64,000 nt of DNA from Methylohalobius crimeensis 10Ki (GTDB taxonomy: Bacteria > Pseudomonadota > Gammaproteobacteria > Methylococcales > Methylothermaceae). The notes below the pieces were generated by a model. It saw nothing but the letters and a program-made list of their open reading frames with translations. It made no database searches and was not told the DNA's origin. Each line of letters opens with the position of its first letter. The first letter of the stretch is position 1. Below are positions 46,807-55,495 of the stretch, piece by piece. The stretch is taken from assembly GCF_000421465.1 (NCBI RefSeq), contig NZ_ATXB01000002.1, positions 124,001-188,000 on the forward strand, read 5' to 3'. A program made the translations under genes and the position numbers.

Positions 46807-48042
46807 ATGAGCCTACCCTCACCCGCAGCTGCCGGCAGACGCCTCGTTCCCGGCCTGCTCATCGTCGCGCTGATCCCCTCGGTCGGTCGGTCGGACGATC
46901 TGTTGCATCCGGTCGCGGACGCGCTTCAGGGAGAATGGGGCCGGATCCAAGCCGACACCCGCTACCGCTACGAATACGTGGACGAGGAAAACGGTCGGGA
47001 GGAAGCCCACGCTTCCACCCTGCGCCTGCGGCTGGGCTATCTCACGCCACGCTTTCAGGGTTTGCAGGGCTATGCCGAAATGGAAGGCAACTGGGAAGTG
47101 GGACCCGACCGCTACAACAGCCTGCGCAACAACGAGACGGGGCGCTCCGTCGTCGCCGACCCCCAGGAAACCGAACTCAACCAGCTCTGGGTGTCGTTCA
47201 ACGCCGTCCCCGACACTTTCATCAAAGCCGGCCGCCAGCGGATCATCTATGACAACCATCGCTTCATCGGCAACGTGGGCTGGCGCCAATTGGAACAAAC
47301 CTACGACGCCGTGCGCCTGACCAACAATTCGATTCCCGATCTAACCGCCGACGTCGCCTTTCTCTGGCGGGTGCAGAACATCCTCTCGCGAACCGTGGAT
47401 ATGAATTCGCCGCTGCTGAACGTCGCCTATACCGGTCTCCCCTTCGGCAAGCTGACCGCCTACGGCTACTGGTTGGATTACGACGACCGCCGCGACAGCG
47501 CCAACTTCGCCCTTTCCAGCCAAACCTACGGGCTGCGCTTCGACGGCGGCTACGCCGTGACCGACAAAGTCAAACTGCTCTATACCGCCGAATACGCCCG
47601 GCAGATGGACTATCAGCGCAATCCCAACGATTACGCCACCGATTATTACCACTTCATGGGCGGCGTCTCGGCCTATTCCGTCACTTTGAAAGGGGCGATC
47701 GAAAACCTGACCGCCGACAATGGGGTCGGCTTCCGCACCCCGCTCGCCACGCTTCACGCTTTTCAGGGCTGGGCGGACAAATTCCTCGCCACCCCGCCCA
47801 ATGGCGTCCGCGACGTTCAGGCTTCGGTGGGAATCAATCTATGGGGCGCGACGCTCCTGGGTGTCTATCACGACTTCCACGACGAAAACGGCGGCGTCCG
47901 TTACGGCCAGGAGTTCGATGCGCTGTTGACTCGGACTTTCGGCAAACATGTCAGCGTGCTTTTGAAATACGCCTATTACGACGCCCAAAAGTTCTCCATC
48001 GATACCCACAAAGTATGGGGGCAAGTGGCGTTGAATTTCTAA
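46807..48042 (+). CDS. Outer-membrane porin of the alginate-export family type
   Basis: A 411-residue outer-membrane protein with a signal peptide (cleaved near PSVGRSDD, about residue 30) and a strand-rich barrel (ADTRYRYEYVDEENG, LRLRLGYLTP, KAGRQRIIYDNHRFIGNVGWRQ, KYAYYDAQKF) ending in F. The pattern fits the Alginate_exp porin family, whose members are mostly not alginate-specific. It lies 28 bases after nrtC and before the FNT channel, so it probably admits nitrate or nitrite to the periplasm. That substrate is inferred. Confidence 0.8.
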   Translation: MSLPSPAAAGRRLVPGLLIVALIPSVGRSDDLLHPVADALQGEWGRIQADTRYRYEYVDEENGREEAHASTLRLRLGYLTPRFQGLQGYAEMEGNWEVGPDRYNSLRNNETGRSVVADPQETELNQLWVSFNAVPDTFIKAGRQRIIYDNHRFIGNVGWRQLEQTYDAVRLTNNSIPDLTADVAFLWRVQNILSRTVDMNSPLLNVAYTGLPFGKLTAYGYWLDYDDRRDSANFALSSQTYGLRFDGGYAVTDKVKLLYTAEYARQMDYQRNPNDYATDYYHFMGGVSAYSVTLKGAIENLTADNGVGFRTPLATLHAFQGWADKFLATPPNGVRDVQASVGINLWGATLLGVYHDFHDENGGVRYGQEFDALLTRTFGKHVSVLLKYAYYDAQKFSIDTHKVWGQVALNF

Positions 48043-48073
48043 TCCATCAACAACCCATTTAAGGAGTATACCC

Positions 48074-48922
48074 ATGTCCTATTTAGTTCCGACAGAATTC
48101 GTGACCAAAATGGTGGATGCCGGCGAATCCAAAATCTATATGTCGACCCGCGATACGGTCATCCGAGCCTATATGGCCGGCGCGATCCTGGCGTTGGCCG
48201 CGGTGTTCGCGGTGACCGCCTCGGTCCAGACCGGTTATCCGCTCATCGGCGCCATTTTGTTCCCGGTCGGCTTTTCGATGCTCTATCTGCTGGGCTTCGA
48301 CCTGCTTACCGGCGTGTTCGTGCTGACGCCGCTGGCCTGGCTCGACAAGCGGCCGGGGGTGACCATCGGCGGCATCTTGAGAAACTGGGGGCTGGTGTTC
48401 ATCGGCAACTTCCTCGGCGCGCTCACCGTCGCGGTGATGATGTCGATCGTTTTCACCTACGGTTTCTCGACCGAACCCAACGAAGTCGGCAAAGTCATCG
48501 CGACCATCGGCAAAAAACGCACCGTGGGATACGCCGAGTACGGCCTGGCCGGCATGTTGACGCTGTTTATCAGAGGCATGCTTTGCAACTGGATGGTATC
48601 GACCGGGGTGGTCGGCGCGATGATATCCACCTCGGTCAGCGGCAAGGTGATCGCCATGTGGATGCCGGTCATGCTCTTTTTCGGCATGGCTTTCGAGCAT
48701 TCGGTGGTCAACATGTTTCTGTTTCCCTCGGGTTTGATCATGGGCGGGGACTTCTCGATCATGGATTATTTGATCTGGAACGAAATTCCGACGGTGCTGG
48801 GAAACCTGGTCGGCGGGCTGGCGTTTACCGGGTCGACCTTATACGTCACCCACATTAAAACCGCCCCCAAACGGGTCATCCGCCCCAAGGAGGCCATCCA
48901 TTCCAAGCAGCAAGCCGTTTAA
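48074..48922 (+). CDS. Formate/nitrite transporter (FNT) family channel
   Basis: A 282-residue pentameric anion channel of the FocA/NirC family with six membrane segments and FNT marks LTGVFVLTPLAWLDKR, GMLCNWMV and AFEHSVVNMFLFPSGLI. Nitrite is the likely substrate given the operon. AAGGAG lies eight bases before the ATG. It closes the nrtABC operon. Confidence 0.9.
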   Translation: MSYLVPTEFVTKMVDAGESKIYMSTRDTVIRAYMAGAILALAAVFAVTASVQTGYPLIGAILFPVGFSMLYLLGFDLLTGVFVLTPLAWLDKRPGVTIGGILRNWGLVFIGNFLGALTVAVMMSIVFTYGFSTEPNEVGKVIATIGKKRTVGYAEYGLAGMLTLFIRGMLCNWMVSTGVVGAMISTSVSGKVIAMWMPVMLFFGMAFEHSVVNMFLFPSGLIMGGDFSIMDYLIWNEIPTVLGNLVGGLAFTGSTLYVTHIKTAPKRVIRPKEAIHSKQQAV

Positions 48923-48934
48923 CCGCCGCCACCC

Positions 48935-48995
48935 GGAACCTCTGCCCGCGATCTATCCAGGGGTGATAGATTCTTAACCAGGAAGCAGAGGTTCC
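48935..48995 (+). repeat. Two-tier inverted repeat between the FNT and PP2C-kinase genes
   Basis: Outer arms GGAACCTCTGC (48935-48945) and GCAGAGGTTCC (48985-48995) match perfectly over 11 bases; within them ATCTATC and GATAGAT (48951-48971) form a second stem. No T run follows. It may be a processing or attenuation hairpin at the operon end, or a leader structure of the kinase gene 20 bases on. Confidence 0.65.
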
Positions 48996-49014
48996 CCTTT
49001 CCATTGAGAGAAAA

Positions 49015-50739
49015 ATGCCCGGTCAATTGAGCATCTCTTTGGGCCAATACTCGGATAAGGGCCGGAAGCAAATCAATCAGGATTTCCACGGCGCTTATGT
49101 TCCCGAAGAACCTCGATTAAGCGCCAAAGGCATCGCGGTGGCATTGGCCGACGGCATCGGCAGCAGCGAAGTCAGCCAAATCGCCAGCGCCGCGGCGGTT
49201 ACGGGATTTTTGGAAGATTATTTTTCTACGCCGGACGCCTGGTCCGTAAAGAAGTCCGCTCAACAAGTATTGAGCGCAACCAACGCATGGCTGTATTCAC
49301 AAACCCGGCAAAGCCGATACCGTTACGATCAAGACCGGGGGTACATATGCACCTTCAGCGCTCTGATTCTCAAATCGACCACCGTTTACCTCTTTCATAT
49401 CGGTGACGCACGCATCTATCGCTTACAAGGCAATGGCCTGGAGCAATTGACCGACGACCACAGGCTTTGGGTTTCTCAGGACAAAAGCTATCTGAGTCGG
49501 GCGCTGGGTATCGGCCCCCATCTGGAAATCGATTATCAAGCCCTGCCGCTGGATCGGTCGGACTGCTTCCTATTGATGACCGACGGCGTGTACGAATATG
49601 TCGGCGAGCGTTTCATCGTCGACACCCTCGCCCAAGATGACGCCGATCTGGACACCGCCGCCCAAACCATCGCAGCCGAAGCCCACAAACAAGGCAGCCC
49701 GGACAATCTGACCGCTCAGATCGTCCGGGTCGAGGCGTTGCCGCTGAATAACGCGGATGAGCTTCACGCGCGCCTCACCGAACTGCCGTTGCCGCCGCTG
49801 TTGACGGCCGGGAGGATTTTCGACGGCTATCGAATCGTCCGAGAGATCCATGCCAGCTACCGCAGCCACGTCTACCTCGCCATCGATCGTGAAACTCAAA
49901 TGCCGGTGGCGATCAAAATACCTTCCATCGACCTTCGCATCGACCCCGCCTACTTGGAACGATTTTCCATGGAAGCCTGGATAGCCCGGCGAATCGACAG
50001 CCCCCATGTTTTAAAATCCATCGAACCGACTCGTAAGCGCAATTATTTCTACCACGTCACCGAGTTCATAGAAGGCCGAACATTGTCTCAATGGATGATC
50101 GACCATCCGAAACCCGAGCTGGAAAAAGTGCGCGGGATCATTGAGCAAATCGCGAGAGGGCTACGCGCTTTTCACCGTCTGGAAATGGTGCATCAGGACC
50201 TGAGACCGGACAACATCATGATCGATGGCATCGGCACAGTGAAGCTCATCGACTTCGGTTCCACCAAAGTGGCCGGTATCGCCGAAATCGTAAGCCCTGA
50301 CGAACACTGCGAGCTGCTTGGTACGGCCCCCTATACCGCACCGGAATACTTTCTGGGACAAAGCGGAACGCCCCGTTCGGATCTGTATTCATTGGGCGTG
50401 ATTTGTTATCAAATGCTAACCGGCAAGCTACCCTACGGGACTCAGGTCGCCAAATGCCGATCCCGAGCGGCGCAAAACAGATTGATCTATCGATCCATCC
50501 CTCACCATGAGAGCAAGATTCCAGCTTGGGTCGACGAGGCCATCAGAAAGGCGGTACATCCGGACCCGAACCGGCGTTACGAGGAACTCTCTGAATTTAT
50601 CCATGATCTGCGCCATCCCAACCAAGCGTTTCTAAACAAAACCCGTCCGCCGCTCATCGAACGCGATCCGCTGGCTTTCTGGAAAGGCGTCACGCTGATT
50701 CTGAGTTTAATCGTCGCCGCCTTGTTGATTAGGTGCTAA
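49015..50739 (+). CDS. PP2C phosphatase-Ser/Thr kinase fusion, copy 1
   Basis: A 574-residue fusion. Residues about 8-240 are a PP2C phosphatase with metal-binding NQDFHGAYV, VALADGIGSSE, HIGDARIYRL, LMTDGVYEY and DNLTAQIV. Residues about 265-540 are a Hanks-type kinase with VAIKIP (lysine), HQDLRPDN (Asp kept, Arg of HRD replaced by Gln) and KLIDFGS; the glycine loop is poorly conserved. One membrane segment ends the protein, leaving both enzymes in the cytoplasm. It lies between the FNT channel and norB. A similar fusion sits beside nirB and the nitrate transporter in Pseudomonas, as I recall, so a role in nitrate assimilation is likely. Substrates are unknown. Confidence 0.88.
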   Translation: MPGQLSISLGQYSDKGRKQINQDFHGAYVPEEPRLSAKGIAVALADGIGSSEVSQIASAAAVTGFLEDYFSTPDAWSVKKSAQQVLSATNAWLYSQTRQSRYRYDQDRGYICTFSALILKSTTVYLFHIGDARIYRLQGNGLEQLTDDHRLWVSQDKSYLSRALGIGPHLEIDYQALPLDRSDCFLLMTDGVYEYVGERFIVDTLAQDDADLDTAAQTIAAEAHKQGSPDNLTAQIVRVEALPLNNADELHARLTELPLPPLLTAGRIFDGYRIVREIHASYRSHVYLAIDRETQMPVAIKIPSIDLRIDPAYLERFSMEAWIARRIDSPHVLKSIEPTRKRNYFYHVTEFIEGRTLSQWMIDHPKPELEKVRGIIEQIARGLRAFHRLEMVHQDLRPDNIMIDGIGTVKLIDFGSTKVAGIAEIVSPDEHCELLGTAPYTAPEYFLGQSGTPRSDLYSLGVICYQMLTGKLPYGTQVAKCRSRAAQNRLIYRSIPHHESKIPAWVDEAIRKAVHPDPNRRYEELSEFIHDLRHPNQAFLNKTRPPLIERDPLAFWKGVTLILSLIVAALLIRC

Positions 50740-50803
50740 TGCTTGCGTCGAAGCCCGTTTTTCCCCGAGAATCCCCTCAACTAATTTTGCAAAGTGGATC
50801 GCC

Positions 50804-53125
50804 ATGACCGATGCCCCCTCCCAACCTCTCTCCCGTGCTTGGCGCTGGACCGCCCTGGGCGTGCTCGTGTTCGGCTTTATGGTGCTCACTTGGATGACCC
50901 GGGGGTCTTTCGTCAACGCCCCGCCGGTGCCGGAGGAGATACGCACGGAGGGTGGCAAGAAACTCTTCGGCGGTGACGATATCCGTGCCGGCCAAGCCCT
51001 GTTTCTGCGCTACGGATTGATGGAGAACGGCACGGTCTGGGGCCACGGCGCTTATTTGGGGCCCGATTTCGCCGCCGAATATCTCCATCGACTGGTGCTC
51101 ACCCTGCGCGACCGCCTGGCCCGGCTCCGCCACGGACGTCCCTTCGCCGAACTGGAAGCACCCGCCCAGGCGGCGATCGCCGCGGAGGTCAAACTGCAGC
51201 TCAAGGAAAACCGCTACGACGCCGCGCGCGAGATATTGCGCTTCAACGCCGCGGAAGCCGAAACCTACCGCAGCCAAGTGGATTATTGGCGCGAGTATTT
51301 TTCCTCGCCGGCGATCAACGGCGGCCTGCGGAAAAAGCATATCGACGATGACGCCGAACTCGAACGGCTCACCGCATTCTTCGCCTGGGCCGCCTGGGCG
51401 TCGGTGGCCAACCGCCCCGGCGAGGCCTACAGCTATACCAACAATTTCCCCTACGACCCCGAGGCGGGCAATCTGCCCACCGCTTCCGCCGTGCTCTGGA
51501 GCGCCTTGAGCCTGATCGCCCTGCTGGGCGGCACCGGCCTGGTGCTGCTGGCCTTCGGCAAGTTCGACTATCTGGGCTGGAAGGAAAGCGGCCCGCCGCC
51601 GGAATTGACCTTGCACCCCGGCGAATATACCCCGGCCCAATTGGCGGTGGTCAAGTTTTTCCTGGTGGTGACCGCGCTGTTTTTGGCTCAAACCCTGCTC
51701 GGGGGACTGGTGGCCCATTACCGGGCGGAACCCGGAAGCTTTTACGGATTGGACCTCTCCGGTTTCCTGCCCAGCAACCTGGCGCGCACCTGGCACTTGC
51801 AACTGGCGGTGCTATGGGTAGCGGTGGCCTACATCGCCAGCGGCCTGTTTTTAGCCTCGGTGGTGGGCGGCGGCGATCCGGAAGATCAGCCGCAAGGGGT
51901 CAATCGGCTGTTCCTCGCTCTTTTGGCGATCGCCGTGGCCAGCCTGCTGGGCGAATGGATCGGTATTCTCGGCGGCATGGGGCCCTTGTGGTTCTGGCTC
52001 GGCAACCAGGGATGGGAGTATCTGGAATTGGGCCGGCTGTGGCAATGGCTGCTGGCGGGGGGACTGCTTTACTGGCTGTGGCTGATATTCCGCGCCCTGA
52101 GACCCGCCCTGAGCGACTATATCTACCGGGAAATAGGCCTGCTTCTGTTCGCCGCCGCGGCCGCCATTCCGGTGTTTTATCTCCCCGCCCTCCTGTTCGG
52201 CGCCGAAACCCACTTCACCGTGGCAGAAACCTGGCGCTTCTGGATCATTCACCTATGGGTGGAGGGATTTTTCGAGTTCTTCATCACCGTCCTGGTGGCG
52301 GTGCTGTTCCACCGCTTGGGCGTGGTGGGCACCGCCACCGCCCTGCGGGTGATCTACCTGGACGCCATTCTCTACTTCATCGGCGGCATCATCGGCACCG
52401 CCCACCATTGGTATTGGACCGGCCAGTCACCGGCGGTCATGGCCCTGGGCGCGGTCTTCTCCGCCCTGGAAGTGATCCCCCTCATCCTGCTCACCCTGGA
52501 TGCCTGGGATTTCGTACGTCTGGCCGGACACGGAGAAATCTCCCCGGAGCGGGAACGCGTACTCAAGCACCGCTGGACCTTTTACTTTCTCATGGCGGTG
52601 GGCTTCTGGAATTTCGTCGGCGCCGGCATTTTCGGCTTTCTCATCAATCTGCCCATCGTCAGCTACTACGAAGTGGGCACCCTGCTCACCCCCAACCACG
52701 GCCACGCCGCCTTCATGGGGGTGTTCGGCATGCTCGCCCTGGGGCTCGGCGTCTTCGTCATGCGCCAGGTGGCCGACGACGAATTGTGGCAAAAGGCGGA
52801 AAAATGGGTCCGCATCGGCTTTTGGGGAGTGAACCTCGGGTTGGCCGGCATGCTCGCCTCCAACCTGTTCCCCAACGGCGTTCGCCAACTCCTGGACGTG
52901 GTGGAGCACGGCTACTGGCACGCCCGCGGCCTCGATTTCACCGCCGACCCCACCACCCGCTGGATCGAATGGCTGCGCACGCCGGCCGACCTGGTGTTCA
53001 TCGTTTTCGGCGCACTGCCCTTGCTGGTGGCGGCTTCCCGGATCACCGCCGAACGGCTCGATCCCTCCACCCGACAGGTGCTCGGACAGGCCGCAGCTTA
53101 TCTTAAAAAGCGCGGAAAAAGCTGA
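50804..53125 (+). CDS. norB: Quinol-dependent nitric oxide reductase (qNOR type)
   Basis: A 773-residue single-subunit NO reductase that makes N2O from NO with quinol electrons. A first membrane segment (17-37) and a periplasmic domain with the qNOR-typical GQALFLRYGLMENGTVWGHGAYLGPDF precede a twelve-helix haem-copper oxidase core. Haem and non-haem iron ligands lie in RTWHLQLA, HLWVEGFFEFF, GTAHHWYWTGQ and NHGHAAFMGVFG. Standing alone, without NorC or denitrification genes nearby, it probably removes NO formed during nitrite metabolism. Confidence 0.95.
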   Translation: MTDAPSQPLSRAWRWTALGVLVFGFMVLTWMTRGSFVNAPPVPEEIRTEGGKKLFGGDDIRAGQALFLRYGLMENGTVWGHGAYLGPDFAAEYLHRLVLTLRDRLARLRHGRPFAELEAPAQAAIAAEVKLQLKENRYDAAREILRFNAAEAETYRSQVDYWREYFSSPAINGGLRKKHIDDDAELERLTAFFAWAAWASVANRPGEAYSYTNNFPYDPEAGNLPTASAVLWSALSLIALLGGTGLVLLAFGKFDYLGWKESGPPPELTLHPGEYTPAQLAVVKFFLVVTALFLAQTLLGGLVAHYRAEPGSFYGLDLSGFLPSNLARTWHLQLAVLWVAVAYIASGLFLASVVGGGDPEDQPQGVNRLFLALLAIAVASLLGEWIGILGGMGPLWFWLGNQGWEYLELGRLWQWLLAGGLLYWLWLIFRALRPALSDYIYREIGLLLFAAAAAIPVFYLPALLFGAETHFTVAETWRFWIIHLWVEGFFEFFITVLVAVLFHRLGVVGTATALRVIYLDAILYFIGGIIGTAHHWYWTGQSPAVMALGAVFSALEVIPLILLTLDAWDFVRLAGHGEISPERERVLKHRWTFYFLMAVGFWNFVGAGIFGFLINLPIVSYYEVGTLLTPNHGHAAFMGVFGMLALGLGVFVMRQVADDELWQKAEKWVRIGFWGVNLGLAGMLASNLFPNGVRQLLDVVEHGYWHARGLDFTADPTTRWIEWLRTPADLVFIVFGALPLLVAASRITAERLDPSTRQVLGQAAAYLKKRGKS

Positions 53126-53135
53126 ATCAACGGCT

Positions 53136-53717
53136 TTATCGCTCGGTCAGATTCTCAAGTTCCAACAAGGTCCGCGCCACGTCAACCATCTTCAAATTAC
53201 GGTTCATTGCCGTCTTGCGCAAAAGCCGGTAGGCATCGCTTTCGCTCATTCCGCGGCGCTGCATCAACAAGCCCTTGGCCTTTTCCACCACCTTGCGGTC
53301 GTTCAGATGGGTGCGGGTGTTTTCCAATTCGCGCTTGAGGACTTGAAACTCCCGAAACCGGGCCAAGGCCACCTGGACGATGGGCAGCACCCGTTCTTTT
53401 TGCAGGCCGTCCACCACGTACGCGCTGACCCCGGCTTGCACCGCTTGCTGGATATAATCCGGATCGCGCTGGTTGGAGAACAGCACGATCGGCTTGGGAT
53501 GGTCGCGGCTGACTTCGCGCATCTGCTCCAGGGTATCCCTGCCTGGCGCCTCCATGTCGATAATCACCACGTCGGGCTGATGCTCGGCCACTTTCGCGGA
53601 CAATTCACGTTCGCTTTGCAGCCGCGCGACCACCGTATGGCCGGCGTCGGAAAACGCCTGCTCCAGGACCGCGCTGCGGCCGAAATCCCGATCGACAATT
53701 AGAATTAGAAGCCCCAT
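53136..53717 (-). CDS. nasT: ANTAR-domain antitermination regulator NasT
   Basis: A 193-residue response-regulator-like protein: a receiver domain with D54 (VIIDMEAPG) and a C-terminal ANTAR domain (about 128-190: ERKVVEKAKGLLM is here DRKVVEKAKGLLM, then MSESDAYRLLRKTAMNRNLKMVDVA). ANTAR domains bind paired hexaloop hairpins in leader RNAs and prevent termination. The gene lies 4 bases after nasS, whose product holds NasT inactive without nitrate. The nrtA leader is the obvious target. Its end is 10 bases from the convergent norB end. Confidence 0.92.
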   Translation of the reverse strand: MGLLILIVDRDFGRSAVLEQAFSDAGHTVVARLQSERELSAKVAEHQPDVVIIDMEAPGRDTLEQMREVSRDHPKPIVLFSNQRDPDYIQQAVQAGVSAYVVDGLQKERVLPIVQVALARFREFQVLKRELENTRTHLNDRKVVEKAKGLLMQRRGMSESDAYRLLRKTAMNRNLKMVDVARTLLELENLTER

Positions 53718-53721
53718 GACT

Positions 53722-54984
53722 TCAGGGATTGCAAGCGGCGAGATCTTTCAGGCCGACCTTGCGCCGATGAATGGCGAAATCCGCAAGATAGCCCACCGGA
53801 TCGTCGGGATGAAAGGATTTATCGTCGCAAAACCAGTCGGGTCCCATTGACAAGGGACCGGCCGGAGTCTCGAGTGTCCAAGTCTCGGCATGGATTCCTT
53901 CCGGTTTGAGGTCCCCTTCCGGAACCGGAATGCCCAACGCGCTCGCCGCCTGTCGATAGAGATCGGGGCGGTAGACCGTTTCCGCTATCCGCCTTAAATT
54001 GATGGGCTCGACAATTTGACCCCAACGCACCATTTGGGTGAGAAACCAGAGCGCATGGGAGCGCCAGGGAAATGTGGCCGCGTAACGGTAAAAGACGTTG
54101 AAATCGGGCAGCGAAACCGGCGGCTGGCAAGCCGCATAGCGAAAGGTTCCGATCATGGACATTTTCACCACGTCGACGGGGACATCCACATAGGGCGGCG
54201 CGGACAAGATCGTCGCCACCTCGATTCGATTCTCCGGTCGGTCGATCCAGCGAGCCGCCTCCAGCAAGGCCATCAGCAATGCCTGGAGCGTATTGGGATG
54301 GGCCTCGGCCCAGTCCTGATTCACCCCCAGGACTTTTTCCGGATGATTGTTCCAGACCTCGTAACTGGTGGTCCAGACATGCCCGATGCCTCGGGCAACG
54401 GCATATTCATTCCAGGGCTCGCCGACGCAATAGCCCGCCACCTCTCCGGATTCGAGGCAGGCGGCCATTTGCGGCGGAGGGATCACGGAAAAATCCAGAT
54501 CGCTGCCGGGGTCGATTCCCGCGGCGGCGAACCAGTAACGCAGCAAGTAGGTATGCGAAGAACAGGGATACACCGAAGCGAATCGGGGCAGTCCGCGCCG
54601 CTTCCCCCTCCCGATCAGGTGCCGCAAGCCGGTTGCCGACAAGCTTTTACCGGTGGCCTTCGTGGGCGGAGGATAAAGTTCGGTGGAAAGAGTCACCGCG
54701 TTGCCGTTCAAATCCAGGGCGAGCGGCGCGATGGTTGCTTTTTTGATCCCTTCCAATCCCAAAGTCGTAGCGATCGCAAGCGGCGCCAACATATGCGCGC
54801 CGTCGAACACGCCAGCGGCGACCTTATCGCGAATATTCGCCCAGGAGGATTCCCGCGAAAGCGCCACCTCGAGACCGTATTTGCGGAAGTAGCCCTTTTC
54901 GTGGGCGATCACCAACGGCGCACAATCGGTGAGCGGGATGAACCCCAAATGCAACCGTCTTTTCTCCAGATTCTCGCCAGCCAC
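53722..54984 (-). CDS. nasS: Nitrate sensor NasS
   Basis: A protein of about 420 residues in the NrtA/CmpA binding-protein fold ([47 protein letters not shown]) but without a signal peptide, so it stays in the cytoplasm, as NasS does. It binds nitrate or nitrite and then releases NasT. The frame is open to GTG 55056, but a sigma-54 promoter at 55017-55034 lies inside that stretch, so the GTG at 54984 is the more likely start; GGGAAG precedes it closely. Confidence 0.9.
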   Translation of the reverse strand: MAGENLEKRRLHLGFIPLTDCAPLVIAHEKGYFRKYGLEVALSRESSWANIRDKVAAGVFDGAHMLAPLAIATTLGLEGIKKATIAPLALDLNGNAVTLSTELYPPPTKATGKSLSATGLRHLIGRGKRRGLPRFASVYPCSSHTYLLRYWFAAAGIDPGSDLDFSVIPPPQMAACLESGEVAGYCVGEPWNEYAVARGIGHVWTTSYEVWNNHPEKVLGVNQDWAEAHPNTLQALLMALLEAARWIDRPENRIEVATILSAPPYVDVPVDVVKMSMIGTFRYAACQPPVSLPDFNVFYRYAATFPWRSHALWFLTQMVRWGQIVEPINLRRIAETVYRPDLYRQAASALGIPVPEGDLKPEGIHAETWTLETPAGPLSMGPDWFCDDKSFHPDDPVGYLADFAIHRRKVGLKDLAACNP

Positions 54985-55016
54985 ACTACTTCCCGGGTGT
55001 TTGTTTATTTTTCTAT

Positions 55017-55034
55017 ATGCATTTAATGTGCCAA
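55017..55034 (-). promoter_or_regulatory. Sigma-54 promoter of nasST
   Basis: On the minus strand TTGGCACATTAAATGCAT has the full TGGCAC -24 box and GC 10 bases after GG. Transcription would begin about 55007, which decides the nasS start. Confidence 0.83.
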
Positions 55035-55056
55035 ATAAATACCAGTCTCCCGGCAC

Positions 55057-55495
55057 AGGATCTATTTCGTGAAAATGACATATAATTCAACAACTAAGAA
55101 TGTAAAAAATACTCTAAAAGTCTGTTTCAAAACTCGTTTGAGGGTCAGGGTAATCGCGAATGCCATGGTTTCCCTCTCCCGCTCGCGGGAGGGTCGGGGT
55201 GAGGGTGGAATCCATCAGGAAAATGCCTTTATTTAAAACCACCCTCAACCCTAGCCTTCTCCCGCCAGCGGGAGAAGGGACTCTACTTGAGTCATTCCCG
55301 TCGCACCATTGCGATGCAGAATTCACCGAACCGGTTCACAAATGGGTTCTTCGTGCATTAGCATTCGATCGGGCAATAATTGATTAACAAATTAGTCGAT
55401 TGATTTTCATTAAAAATTAATCGAGCTGCTATAGTATGGCATCCGCATTGCATTTCCTTACTTGATCACCACCTCGAATGAGGGAGGGAACAGAA
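55057..55495. other. Repeat-rich intergenic region
   Basis: This gap has no gene that I can support. It holds an AT-rich stretch next to nasS, the inverted repeat element at 55,165-55,290, an NtrC-like dyad (TCGCACCATTGCGATGCA, about 55,299-55,316) and another AT-rich stretch before the hydroxylase gene. The dyad lies about 270 bases from the nasST sigma-54 site. Confidence 0.6.
55165..55290. repeat. BIME-like element of two hairpin units in inverted orientation
   Basis: Each half has a hairpin (CCCTCTCCCGC/GCGGGAGGG at 55172-55193; CCTTCTCCCGC/GCGGGAGAAGG at 55255-55278) beside the tail GGGTGAGGGTGG or its complement CCACCCTCAACCC. The halves face each other, so the whole is an imperfect inverted repeat of about 45-base arms. 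The CTCTCCCGC...GGGTGAGGG unit is of the kind widely repeated between genes in Proteobacteria. Confidence 0.75.
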
